From an uncultured Pseudomonadaceae bacterium (GTDB lineage Bacteria; Pseudomonadota; Gammaproteobacteria; Pseudomonadales; Pseudomonadaceae), in assembly GCA_947630465.1 (NCBI GenBank), contig CANRHT010000123.1, positions 1 to 5,651 of the forward strand: a stretch of DNA of 5,651 bases, given 5' to 3'. Below the pieces are notes generated by a model. That model was not told the DNA's origin. It searched no databases and saw nothing but the letters and a program-made list of their open reading frames with translations. The translations under genes were made by a program, and so were the position numbers. This document shows, piece by piece, positions 1 through 5,651 of this stretch (position 1 is its first letter; each line of letters starts with the position of its first letter).

Positions 1-332
1 GTGAGGCATCCGAAGGCATGCTGGTTACTTTGCCAAAAGCCTTTGATGAAGATCCAAAAAACGCCCATCTAGTTGAAGCCTTTAAAGCTAAAAAGCAAGA
101 TCCACGTGGCGCCTTTGTATTCCCTGCTTATGCAGCGGTACAAGTGATGGCTGATGCAATGGTCCTCAGCAAATCACAGGATCCTGAAAAAGTTGCCGAC
201 GCACTGCGCAGCAACAGCTTTGATACACCGACAGGCGTACTTGAGTTTGACGACAAAGGCGACTTGAAAAACTTCAGCTTTGTTGTTTACGAGTGGCACG
301 CAGACGGTAGCAAAACTGCATTAACTGAGTAA
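1..332 (+). CDS. livK: Branched-chain amino acid ABC transporter, periplasmic binding protein (C-terminal part)
   Basis: This is the C-terminal 109 residues of a periplasmic leucine/isoleucine/valine-binding protein (LivJ/LivK; BraC in Pseudomonas), the receptor that delivers substrate to the LivHM channel. The gene enters from the left edge; the first whole codon is at position 3 and the frame reads EASEGMLVTLPK, so the ATG at 18 is internal and not a start. The recognisable family pattern is EGMLVTLP near the window edge, then FKAKKQDPRGAFVFPAYAAVQ, a helical stretch, and the ending TPTGVLEFDDKGDLKNFSFVVYEWHADG, where the G-x-L-x-F/W-D-x-K-G-D-L motif is typical of the last lobe-closing strands. 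The signal peptide and most ligand contacts lie outside the window. It is co-oriented with livH 69 nt downstream, the classical order for this transporter. Substrate preference (LIV-specific, leucine-specific, or wider as in BraC) cannot be read from this fragment. Confidence 0.95.
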   Translation, partial: EASEGMLVTLPKAFDEDPKNAHLVEAFKAKKQDPRGAFVFPAYAAVQVMADAMVLSKSQDPEKVADALRSNSFDTPTGVLEFDDKGDLKNFSFVVYEWHADGSKTALTE

Positions 333-345
333 TTTCACTGCCTCA

Positions 346-389
346 AGCCTCGCCGTTCAATGACTGAGCGTGCGGGGCTGTTTTGTTTG
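346..389 (+). terminator. Hairpin with T-rich tail between livK and livH: likely attenuator or read-through terminator
   Basis: AGCCTCGC (346-353) pairs with GCGGGGCT (372-379) over 8 bp with one G-U. After one bulged T (371) the stem continues with CGTTCA (354-359) against TGAGCG (365-370), six more pairs with one G-U, closing a 5-nt loop. GTTTTGTTTG (380-389) follows directly. This has the shape of an intrinsic terminator with an interrupted T tract. Since livH has no other evident promoter nearby, I infer partial read-through that makes binding protein mRNA more abundant than livHMGF mRNA. The structure could instead stabilise the livK 3' end after RNA processing. Confidence 0.7.
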
Positions 390-401
390 CCGGATACTCT
401 T

Positions 402-1328
402 ATGAACGAAGCATTTTTTTATTTTTTACAGCAGCTGCTTAACGGTCTAACCGTGGGCAGTACTTATGCTTTGATTGCCATTGGCTACACCATGGTGTAC
501 GGCATTATTGGCATGATCAACTTCGCCCACGGCGAGGTATATATGATCGGCAGTTATGTCACCTTTATTGCGCTGACGGGTCTTGCCATGCTCGGCCTAG
601 AAAGTTTACCGCTGATGATTTTTGGCGCTTTTGCGCTAAGTATTATTGTCACCAGCGCCTACGGTTACAGTATTGAGCGCGTCGCCTATCGACCGCTTCG
701 TGGTAGTAATCGTTTAATCCCATTGATCTCTGCGATCGGTATGTCGATCTTGCTACAAAACTTTGTACGCATTGCCCAAGGTGCACGCGATGTGGCCATG
801 CCCAGCGTAGTATCAGGCGGTGTGACTCTTGGCGATGAAGCCGGTTTTCATGCCAGTTTGTCTTATATGCAAATTATTATTTTCGCCACCACCTTAATTG
901 CGATGATTGCTTTAAGCATCTTCATTTCCCGCTCGCGCACCGGTCGCGCCTGCCGCGCCTGCTCTGAAGACATTAAAATGACGGGACTATTAGGCATTAA
1001 CAGTAACGCCATTATTGCCATCACTTTTGTGATTGGTGCGATGCTCGCGGCTGTAGCCGGCGTACTGCTGAGCTTGTATTACGGTGTAGTCAACCCTTAC
1101 ATCGGTTTTATGGCCGGCCTCAAAGCCTTTACCGCAGCAGTATTGGGCGGCATTGGCAGTATTCCTGGCGCGGTGCTTGGCGGATTGGTACTCGGGGTGA
1201 CTGAGTCTATGACCGCAGGCTATTTCAGCAGCCAATATAAAGATGCCGTGGCCTTTGCCCTGCTGATTCTAATTCTGTTATTTCGTCCGACCGGTATTTT
1301 GGGACGACCAGAAGTGGAGAAAGTCTGA
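402..1328 (+). CDS. livH: Branched-chain amino acid ABC transporter permease LivH
   Basis: Inner-membrane channel subunit (BraD in Pseudomonas) that pairs with LivM in the high-affinity leucine/isoleucine/valine importer. The 308 residues equal the length I recall for E. coli LivH and match it end to end: [22 protein letters not shown] near the N-terminus, [14 protein letters not shown] (39-52), ERVAYRPLR (92-100), and the cytoplasmic coupling loop [10 protein letters not shown] (181-190) that contacts the ATPases. These are followed by [23 protein letters not shown] (248-257) and the terminal [13 protein letters not shown]. About eight hydrophobic segments are visible. I chose ATG 402 over the in-frame ATG 360 because 402 gives the family length and N-terminus, while 360 lies in the loop of the terminator-like hairpin. 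The ribosome site is weak (GGA at 392-394, 7 nt upstream). The stop TGA shares one base with the livM start. Confidence 0.96.
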   Translation: MNEAFFYFLQQLLNGLTVGSTYALIAIGYTMVYGIIGMINFAHGEVYMIGSYVTFIALTGLAMLGLESLPLMIFGAFALSIIVTSAYGYSIERVAYRPLRGSNRLIPLISAIGMSILLQNFVRIAQGARDVAMPSVVSGGVTLGDEAGFHASLSYMQIIIFATTLIAMIALSIFISRSRTGRACRACSEDIKMTGLLGINSNAIIAITFVIGAMLAAVAGVLLSLYYGVVNPYIGFMAGLKAFTAAVLGGIGSIPGAVLGGLVLGVTESMTAGYFSSQYKDAVAFALLILILLFRPTGILGRPEVEKV

Positions 1329-2581
1329 TGCGTTTGTATTTTAAATCGGCGATTTTTTCCGCGATTGTGGTACTGATATTAAGCGCAGTGCTACTCGGTG
1401 TACGCCTCGCTCAAGTCGGTACAGAATTGACCTTAGTCGGTGCTGATCAGTCTGTGATATGGAAAGTTGCCGCGGCGACTGTACTGATTTTTTTCTACAA
1501 TTTATTCCGTGATCCCATTGAGCGCATGCTCGGGCTGATTCCTAAACCCAGCCTTTCCGCCGGTTTGCGTGATTTGACTCAGCGCCAGTTTGTACAACGC
1601 TTGGTCTGGTGCTTCCTCATTGCTGCCGCACTGATTTTCCCGTTTTTGGGTTCACGCAGCCAAATTGACTTGGCTACGCTAGTACTGATTTACGTGATGC
1701 TCGGCTTAGGCCTCAATATTGTTGTCGGTTTAGCTGGGTTGCTCGACCTGGGCTATGTCGGCTTCTACGCGGTCGGCGCTTACACCTACGCCATGCTGGC
1801 GATGTATTTTGGCGTGGGCTTTTGGACAGGTTTAGTCGCTGCGGGAATTATGGCGGCATTTTTTGGTTTTATTTTAGGCTTTCCGGTACTGCGATTGCGC
1901 GGTGACTATTTAGCCATTGTTACCTTGGGTTTTGGTGAAATCATTCGCATCATGCTCAACAATCTCACCGACTGGACCGGTGGCCCGCGTGGCATTGGCA
2001 GCATCCCCAAGCCAACGCTGTTTAACCTAGAGTTCAGTAAACGCGCCAGCGAAGGCTCACAAACCTTCCATGAATTTTTCGGCATTGCCTTTAATTCCAA
2101 TCACCGCGTGATGTTTCTCTACTTGCTCGCTTTGGTGTTGGTGCTGATCACCGTGTTTGTGATTAATCGTCTGATCCGGATGCCAATTGGTCGCGCTTGG
2201 GAAGCCATGCGCGAAGACGAAATTGCTTGCCGTGCACTGGGGATGAATCCAACTAATATCAAACTCAGCGCTTTTACCATCGGTGCAACCTTTGCAGGTT
2301 TTGCTGGCAGCTTTTTTGCCGCGCGCCAAGGCTTTATCAGCCCCGAGTCCTTCACCTTTATTGAGTCAGCCATTATTTTAGCCATTGTCGTGCTCGGCGG
2401 TATGGGCTCGCAAATTGGTGTGATTTTGGCGGCGATTGTGATGACCGTACTGCCCGAGATGGCGCGTGAATTTAATGAATACCGCATGTTGTTATTTGGC
2501 TTGATGATGGTGCTGATGATGATTTGGCGGCCACAAGGTTTACTGCCGATGAAGCGTCCACACATGGAGTTGAAGTCATGA
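1328..2581 (+). CDS. livM: Branched-chain amino acid ABC transporter permease LivM
   Basis: Second channel subunit of the importer (BraE in Pseudomonas). Its 417 residues are close to the roughly 425 of E. coli LivM. The first ~100 residues are the LivM-specific N-terminal extension, with hydrophobic segments near 7-28, 46-60 and 92-106 and a basic cytoplasmic stretch between the last two. The permease core follows: [21 protein letters not shown] (125-145), [17 protein letters not shown] (189-205), TGGPRGI (217-223), and the ATPase-coupling loop [19 protein letters not shown] (288-306). It ends in [24 protein letters not shown] and [13 protein letters not shown]. The start is supported by GGAG at 1316-1319, 8 nt upstream and inside the end of livH, and by TGATG coupling. 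Its stop overlaps the livG start as ATGA. Nothing suggests truncation. Confidence 0.96.
   Translation: MRLYFKSAIFSAIVVLILSAVLLGVRLAQVGTELTLVGADQSVIWKVAAATVLIFFYNLFRDPIERMLGLIPKPSLSAGLRDLTQRQFVQRLVWCFLIAAALIFPFLGSRSQIDLATLVLIYVMLGLGLNIVVGLAGLLDLGYVGFYAVGAYTYAMLAMYFGVGFWTGLVAAGIMAAFFGFILGFPVLRLRGDYLAIVTLGFGEIIRIMLNNLTDWTGGPRGIGSIPKPTLFNLEFSKRASEGSQTFHEFFGIAFNSNHRVMFLYLLALVLVLITVFVINRLIRMPIGRAWEAMREDEIACRALGMNPTNIKLSAFTIGATFAGFAGSFFAARQGFISPESFTFIESAIILAIVVLGGMGSQIGVILAAIVMTVLPEMAREFNEYRMLLFGLMMVLMMIWRPQGLLPMKRPHMELKS
2566..2569 (+). promoter_or_regulatory. Ribosome binding site that fixes the livG start
   Basis: GGAG lies 8 nt before ATG 2578, inside the last codons of livM. It supports 2578 over the longer in-frame start at 2524, whose extra 18 residues would lie entirely over livM and have no counterpart in LivG proteins. 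Confidence 0.75.
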
Positions 2582-3345
2582 GTGATAGCATCTTAGACGT
2601 CTCTGACTTGACCATGCGCTTTGGCGGTTTGTTAGCGGTAAACGGCGTTGGTTTGACCATCAAGCAAGGCCAGATTGTTTCAATGATTGGACCCAACGGT
2701 GCAGGAAAAACCACCGTATTTAACTGCCTCACCGGTTTCTATCAGCCCACCAGCGGCAAGATCGTTTTTGCTGGCGAAGAAATCCAAGGTTTGCCCGGCT
2801 ATAAAATTGCCCGCAAAGGCATGATTCGCACCTTCCAACATGTGCGTTTATTTAAAGAGATGACCGTGTTGGAAAACTTATTAGTCGCCCAGCACCAACA
2901 CCTCAATAACAGTTTATTAGCCGGTCTGTTCAAAACCCGCAGTTATCGCCAAGCTGAAAAAGAGGCGCTGGATAACGCCGTATTCTGGCTGGAAAAAGTG
3001 CGCTTAGTTGAAGATGCGAACCGTGAAGCAGGCACCCTCGCCTACGGTCAGCAACGCCGTTTAGAAATCGCGCGCTGCATGGTCACACGCCCATCGCTAC
3101 TGATGCTGGATGAGCCCGCAGCCGGTCTGAACCCCAGTGAAACCGATGAGCTTAAACAGCTGATCAAAGACTTACGTGATAACCACGGGATCAGCGTGCT
3201 GTTAATCGAGCATGATATGAAGCTGGTAATGGATATCTCTGACCACATTGTCGTGATCAACCAAGGCACACCCTTAGCCTCTGGCACGCCAGAGCAAGTG
3301 CGTAATAATCCTGCGGTGATCAAAGCTTATCTGGGGGAGGAATAA
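2578..3345 (+). CDS. livG: Branched-chain amino acid ABC transporter ATP-binding protein LivG
   Basis: Cytoplasmic ATPase (BraF in Pseudomonas) that, with LivF, powers uptake through LivHM. The 255 residues equal the length I recall for E. coli LivG. Motifs in order: Walker A GPNGAGKT (38-45), Q-loop glutamine Q87 in RTFQHVRLF, the LivG-type signature [13 protein letters not shown] (154-166) in place of LSGGQ, Walker B LLMLDEP with D178 and catalytic E179, D-loop GLNP, and the switch histidine H212 in LLIEHDMK. The C-terminus [28 protein letters not shown] is characteristic of the subfamily. The start at 2578 overlaps the livM stop by 4 nt (ATGA), so translation is probably coupled. The stop is 2 nt before livF. 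All catalytic residues expected for an active ATP site are present. Confidence 0.97.
   Translation: MSDSILDVSDLTMRFGGLLAVNGVGLTIKQGQIVSMIGPNGAGKTTVFNCLTGFYQPTSGKIVFAGEEIQGLPGYKIARKGMIRTFQHVRLFKEMTVLENLLVAQHQHLNNSLLAGLFKTRSYRQAEKEALDNAVFWLEKVRLVEDANREAGTLAYGQQRRLEIARCMVTRPSLLMLDEPAAGLNPSETDELKQLIKDLRDNHGISVLLIEHDMKLVMDISDHIVVINQGTPLASGTPEQVRNNPAVIKAYLGEE
3333..3340 (+). promoter_or_regulatory. Strong ribosome binding site for livF
   Basis: The purine run GGGGGAGG, containing the GGAGG core at 3336-3340, sits 7 nt before ATG 3348 and overlaps the last livG codons. It is the best Shine-Dalgarno match in the operon and favours 3348 over the nearby in-frame ATG at 3357. Confidence 0.8.
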
Positions 3346-3347
3346 TC

Positions 3348-4052
3348 ATGCTGGTGATGAACAATGTCTGCACCTATTACGGCAAAATCCAAGCCCTGCA
3401 TGATGTCTCGATTCAGGTCAATCGAGGCGAAATTGTTACCCTGATCGGTGCCAATGGCGCCGGAAAAACCACTTTGATGATGACTTTGTGTGGCGATCCG
3501 CAAGCCGCCAGTGGTGACATCATCTATGAAGGCCAGCATTTGCGCGGCAAAACCACCGCGCAAATCATGCGTATGGGCATGGCGATTGTGCCGGAAGGGC
3601 GTCGCGTGTTCGCCCGTCTGACGGTTGAAGAAAACCTCGCCATGGGCGCGTTCTTCTGTGATGACAAAAACCTGCGTGAAGAACGTTTAGACCGTGTGCT
3701 GTCACTTTTCCCAAGATTACATGAGCGCTTTCAACAGCGCGCCGGCACCATGAGTGGTGGCGAACAGCAAATGCTAGCGATTGGCCGCGCCTTGATGAGT
3801 GAGCCGCGCTTACTGCTGCTCGATGAGCCTTCTTTGGGTTTAGCGCCGATTATCATTCAGCAGATTTTCCAGATTCTCGAACAACTGCGCAATGATGGCG
3901 TCACCGTGTTTTTGGTTGAGCAAAATGCTAACCAAGCGCTCAAACTGGCCGATCGCGGTTATGTGATGGAACACGGACGTATCGTCTTAGAAGACACCGG
4001 AGCCAACCTGCTGAGCAATGAAGCAGTACGCCAAGCCTATTTAGGCGGTTAA
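3348..4052 (+). CDS. livF: Branched-chain amino acid ABC transporter ATP-binding protein LivF
   Basis: Second cytoplasmic ATPase of the importer (BraG in Pseudomonas), partner of LivG. Its 234 residues compare with about 237 in E. coli. It carries a likely base-stacking tyrosine in YYGKIQALHD (10-19), Walker A GANGAGKT (34-41), signature MSGGEQQMLAIGRALM (135-150), Walker B LLLLDEPSLGLAP with D159 and E160, and the usual LivF ending LADRGYVMEHGRI...AVRQAYLGG. Two positions differ from canonical ABC ATPases: the Q-loop residue is Glu (E83 in IVPEGRRVF) and the switch residue is Gln (Q192 in LVEQNANQ). From memory both are normal for LivF, so the two ATP sites of the LivG-LivF dimer are probably unequal. 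The gene is last in the operon, with a terminator-like hairpin 12 nt after its stop. Confidence 0.97.
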   Translation: MLVMNNVCTYYGKIQALHDVSIQVNRGEIVTLIGANGAGKTTLMMTLCGDPQAASGDIIYEGQHLRGKTTAQIMRMGMAIVPEGRRVFARLTVEENLAMGAFFCDDKNLREERLDRVLSLFPRLHERFQQRAGTMSGGEQQMLAIGRALMSEPRLLLLDEPSLGLAPIIIQQIFQILEQLRNDGVTVFLVEQNANQALKLADRGYVMEHGRIVLEDTGANLLSNEAVRQAYLGG

Positions 4053-4064
4053 GACTACAAGATC

Positions 4065-4101
4065 AGCGACGCCGCTCGTTGCAAACAGCGTCGCTTTATT
4101 C
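4065..4101 (+). terminator. Intrinsic terminator of the liv operon, in the convergent gap with trpD2
   Basis: AGCGACGC (4065-4072) and GCGTCGCT (4088-4095) form a perfect 8-bp inverted repeat around a 15-nt loop, followed on the + strand by TTATTC (4096-4101) and two further T's. It fills most of the 49-nt gap between the convergent stops of livF (4052) and trpD2 (4102). Read on the other strand the stem is followed by GATCTTGTAGTCTT, a much poorer T tract. It should therefore stop liv transcription better than the opposing operon, though it may act both ways. Confidence 0.8.
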
Positions 4102-5073
4102 TTATGCCGAGTGGCGTTTTCCCCACATCTGCGCCGCTTCACTCAAGGCCGCATCACGCTCACGCCCTAAACCGCGTAACGCTAAAGCCATGGTCGCCAA
4201 AATAGCATGTTCGCCGTACACATCCAGCTCAGTGCCCTGCCATACCGCTAATAAACGCTCAGCATCGAGGGTTTGCGCTTTCACTTGACGGCCAATTTGT
4301 GCCGGCCACTCTTCAGCCCAAGCCTGTCCATCGGTGGCACCCAGCAACTGATCGGTCGTATCAGGGCGCACTTCAATTTCACCGCCATCACCTTTAATCA
4401 CTAACGCATGATCACCCAGAATCACGTTGGCTTGCTGGTGCACCAATTGATAACTTGGATGGAAAATACTCTGCAGTCCGCAGCGTGCAGCCAAGGGATT
4501 AAGTAAACGCGCCAGCGAATGCACGGGCGAGCGCAGCCCTAAGGTATTGCGCAAATCAATCATGCGCTGCAAACGCGGCATCCAAACGCCCAAGGGAATA
4601 AAAGCAATATTATCGCGTTCAATATGTTCAGCTACGGCATCCCATGAATCACAAGATTTAATCGCTAACGCATCGAGCAAGTCCTCGGCATACATACGGC
4701 CAGCGGTATGGCGGCCACCACCGTGCATCACAATGCGCACGCCATTATTGGCTAACGCTTTGGCTGCCAGCATAAACCAAGGTAACTGACGGCGTTTACC
4801 GGCATAGGTCGGCCAGTCGATATCGACAGCAATCGCAGGTGCTGTGACACGCTCGCGTACCGCTAGAGTAAAGCCGGCTAACTCCTCTGGGGTTTCTTCT
4901 TTAAAACGTAACAGCATTAAAAAAGCACCCAACTGCGTGTCTTCAACCTGACCGTCGAGCAACATGCCCATCGCTGTATAGGCTTCGTCTTGGGTTAAAC
5001 CGCGTGAGCCTTTTTGTCCTTTACCTAAAATACGTACAAAAGAGGCAAAGGGATGCTCCATCGATTCGCTCAT
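4102..5073 (-). CDS. ybiB: TrpD2/YbiB-type protein (anthranilate phosphoribosyltransferase fold, probably nucleic-acid binding)
   Basis: A 323-residue protein of the glycosyltransferase family 3 fold, often annotated 'glycosyl transferase family protein'. The N-terminal helical domain (about 9-76) includes GMLLDGQVEDTQLGAFLMLLR and KEETPEELAGF; the alpha/beta domain follows from about 80. Residues diagnostic of anthranilate phosphoribosyltransferase are replaced: the PRPP loop GTGGD is YAGKRRQLPWF (90-100), and the KHGNR region is MHGGGRHTAGR (116-126). LRNTLGLRSPVHSLARLLNPL still matches the TrpD backbone. This is the TrpD2 (YbiB) pattern. The E. coli homologue is known to bind DNA and RNA and to be LexA-controlled, and no enzyme activity is established. 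I chose ATG 5073 because GGAG lies 7 nt upstream; the longer form from 5091 has no ribosome site. It lies 111 nt downstream of tusE on the same strand, probably in one operon. I see no CTGT-N8-ACAG LexA box. Confidence 0.88.
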   Translation of the reverse strand: MSESMEHPFASFVRILGKGQKGSRGLTQDEAYTAMGMLLDGQVEDTQLGAFLMLLRFKEETPEELAGFTLAVRERVTAPAIAVDIDWPTYAGKRRQLPWFMLAAKALANNGVRIVMHGGGRHTAGRMYAEDLLDALAIKSCDSWDAVAEHIERDNIAFIPLGVWMPRLQRMIDLRNTLGLRSPVHSLARLLNPLAARCGLQSIFHPSYQLVHQQANVILGDHALVIKGDGGEIEVRPDTTDQLLGATDGQAWAEEWPAQIGRQVKAQTLDAERLLAVWQGTELDVYGEHAILATMALALRGLGRERDAALSEAAQMWGKRHSA

Positions 5074-5080
5074 TAATACA

Positions 5081-5084
5081 CTCC
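5081..5084 (-). promoter_or_regulatory. Ribosome binding site that decides the trpD2 start
   Basis: On the - strand GGAG sits 7 nt before ATG 5073. The alternative in-frame ATG at 5091 lies upstream of this GGAG and is preceded only by an AT-rich stretch, so the shorter 323-residue product beginning MSESMEHPF is preferred over the 329-residue one beginning MVWSVLM. Confidence 0.75.
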
Positions 5085-5099
5085 AAACCATTAATATTA

Positions 5100-5150
5100 T
5101 TAGTATTGACGCAGCATACGTGGTTTACGCCGAGCACGCATTGACACCAT
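5100..5150 (-). other. Possible 16-codon arginine-rich micro-ORF between tusE and trpD2
   Basis: In the tusE-trpD2 gap the - strand has an open frame from ATG 5150 to TAA 5100 that would encode MVSMRARRKPRMLRQY. Five of 16 residues are Arg and one is Lys, and four of the five Arg codons are CGT, usually a preferred codon in this group. A second ATG at residue 4 is possible. Neither start has a convincing ribosome site, and a frame this short is expected by chance. I do not recognise the peptide. The rest of the gap (5074-5184) shows an AT-rich patch at 5092-5105 upstream of the trpD2 ribosome site, and no convincing promoter or terminator. Confidence 0.15.
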
Positions 5151-5184
5151 TTGACCGATATCAAGTTTTGCCTTGTGTCTTGAA

Positions 5185-5526
5185 TTAGAAGCAGTTAGCA
5201 GGTTTAGGCAAACCCGCCAAGCGGGCCGCTAGTTTGGCGGGCATACCATTAAATAAGCCATTCAAGTACAAACTGTTACCTTTGTCTTTGCCTAAATTCA
5301 GCGCGACATACTTAACCAACGCACGATTGGCTGGCGACAACTGAAACTGGCTGTAAAACTGCTGTAATAAATACAGAATCTCCCAATGCGCATCTGTCAG
5401 CTCAATGCTTTCACGTGCGGCCAGCGCCTGCGCTACCTGTGGTGACCAATCCGCAAGATTACACAAGCAGGCGTCTTGATCGAGACTGATCTCACGCCCT
5501 TCAACAACTAAAGTATCCACACTCAT
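5185..5526 (-). CDS. tusE: Sulfurtransferase TusE (DsrC family), tRNA 2-thiouridine sulfur relay
   Basis: Cytoplasmic sulfur carrier of 113 residues (E. coli TusE about 109). It takes persulfide sulfur from TusBCD and hands it to MnmA for 2-thiolation of wobble uridine in Lys, Glu and Gln tRNAs. The DsrC/TusE pattern is clear: VEGREISLD, LADWSPQVAQALAARESIELTDAHWEI (24-50), LSPANRALVKYV, GKDKGNSLYL (79-88), and the end AARLAGLPKPANCF with the catalytic penultimate Cys112. The second Cys of true DsrC, 11 residues earlier, is Ala101 here. That fits a TusE-type tRNA role and argues against dissimilatory sulfite reduction. Cys20 and Cys22 in DACLCNL are unusual, as family members typically have EGYL-like residues there. 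The start overlaps the tusB stop as ATGA, and no good Shine-Dalgarno is visible, so translation is likely coupled to tusB. Confidence 0.94.
   Translation of the reverse strand: MSVDTLVVEGREISLDQDACLCNLADWSPQVAQALAARESIELTDAHWEILYLLQQFYSQFQLSPANRALVKYVALNLGKDKGNSLYLNGLFNGMPAKLAARLAGLPKPANCF
5213..5241 (-). repeat. Perfect 8-bp inverted repeat inside the 3' end of tusE
   Basis: CCCGCCAA (5213-5220) and TTGGCGGG (5234-5241) are perfectly complementary, extendable by two inner pairs (one G-T). In the tusE mRNA the hairpin falls over the codons for PAKLAARLAG, about 25 nt before the stop, and is followed by TTTGCC. It could slow polymerase or protect the upstream tusBE mRNA end. The tail is too poor in T to call a terminator, and GC-rich Ala codons could create it by chance. 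Confidence 0.4.
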
Positions 5527-5651
5527 GTCCAGCTATTAATCCGTGAGTAATCAACGCACAGCGCAACAAAGGCTGGATAGTCTAGCAAAGTTACCGGCAG
5601 AGCCTCTGCATCAATAGCGCGCGCCAGCACATCTTCTTCCAGGGCGTATAA
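5523..5651 (-). CDS. tusB: Sulfurtransferase complex subunit TusB (C-terminal part)
   Basis: The right edge holds the last 42 codons of a - strand gene, reading LYALEEDVLARAIDAEAL through LLDYPAFVALCVDYSRINSWT. This lines up with the E. coli TusB C-terminus as I recall it (VYALNEDLIARGL, then DYIDFVRLTVKHSSQMAW), including the YAL-x-ED-x-x-AR motif, the D-Y-x-x-F-V motif and a Trp at the end. TusB is the DsrH-like subunit of the TusBCD heterohexamer, which receives sulfur from TusA and passes it to TusE through TusD; TusB itself has no catalytic Cys in the known complex. The stop TGA (5525-5523) overlaps the tusE ATG, which here adds one Thr after the conserved Trp. The rest of tusB, and presumably tusC and tusD, lie beyond the window. 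Confidence 0.85.
   Translation of the reverse strand, partial: LYALEEDVLARAIDAEALPVTLLDYPAFVALCVDYSRINSWT

Noticed and set aside
360..401. A 14-residue N-terminal extension of livH starting at ATG 360.
   Set aside because: ATG 360 lies in the loop of the terminator-like hairpin and has no ribosome site, and the start at 402 gives the exact family length and N-terminus.
2119..2565. A 148-codon - strand open frame opposite livM.
   Set aside because: It lies fully within livM, its composition is that of a reverse-frame shadow, and it shows no ribosome site or recognisable motif.
2524..2577. An 18-residue extension of livG overlapping the end of livM.
   Set aside because: It has no counterpart in LivG. 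The GGAG and ATGA overlap at 2578 explain the start better.
4079..4288. A + strand open frame of 69 codons opposite the trpD2 3' end (a similar one lies at 4547-4789).
   Set aside because: The translations resemble no family, and trpD2 on the other strand is strongly supported. These are antisense shadows.
5141..5169. TTGACA at 5141-5146, a perfect -35 match on the + strand, with further TTGAC copies at 5106 and 5151.
   Set aside because: No reasonable -10 lies 16-18 nt downstream, and the direction would only give RNA antisense to tusE. The short TTGAC repeats may be chance.
5092..5184. A possible promoter or LexA box for trpD2 in the tusE-trpD2 gap.
   Set aside because: The AT-rich patch at 5092-5105 could resemble a -10, but no -35 sits at the right spacing and no CTGT-N8-ACAG palindrome is present.
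5185..5526. DsrC of dissimilatory sulfur metabolism instead of TusE.
   Set aside because: The second redox Cys 11 residues before Cys112 is Ala, and the gene directly follows tusB. Both favour the tRNA-thiolation role.

Overview
The window is ordinary chromosomal DNA from a gammaproteobacterium, most likely a lower-GC relative of Pseudomonas. This rests on protein resemblance, on the single-binding-protein layout of the transporter (braCDEFG in Pseudomonas, livKHMGF in enterics), and on a tusB-tusE-trpD2 gene order that I recall from Pseudomonas. The species assignment is an inference. Coding density is high, and I see no mobile element, tRNA, rRNA or CRISPR.

Left part, + strand (1-4052): the end of a periplasmic leucine-family binding protein (LivK/BraC), then livH, livM, livG and livF. 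This is a complete high-affinity branched-chain amino acid ABC importer apart from the missing N-terminal part of the binding protein. The last four genes are tightly coupled: livH/livM share 1 nt, livM/livG overlap by 4 nt (ATGA), and livG/livF are 2 nt apart. A 69-nt gap separates the binding protein gene from livH. It holds a strong hairpin with a T-rich tail, which looks like a partial terminator that would let the binding protein be made in excess over the membrane complex. A perfect 8-bp inverted repeat just after livF is the likely operon terminator.

Right part, - strand (4102-5651): a convergent operon read right to left. It contains the 3' end of tusB, then tusE (4-nt ATGA overlap), then a 111-nt gap and a TrpD2/YbiB-type protein. 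TusB and TusE belong to the sulfur relay that supplies MnmA for 2-thiouridine at the tRNA wobble position. TrpD2/YbiB is a phosphoribosyltransferase-fold protein that has lost the enzyme's substrate motifs. Its E. coli homologue binds nucleic acid.

How the genes work together: the liv proteins form one transporter, with LivK capturing leucine, isoleucine or valine in the periplasm, LivHM forming the channel and LivGF hydrolysing ATP. The Tus proteins form one tRNA-thiolation relay, and TrpD2 is a neighbour of unproven connection. I found no clear sign of a previously undescribed system. The points most worth a second look are the livK-livH attenuator hairpin, an unusual CxC pair in TusE, the TrpD2-Tus linkage, and a tiny arginine-rich open frame between tusE and trpD2.
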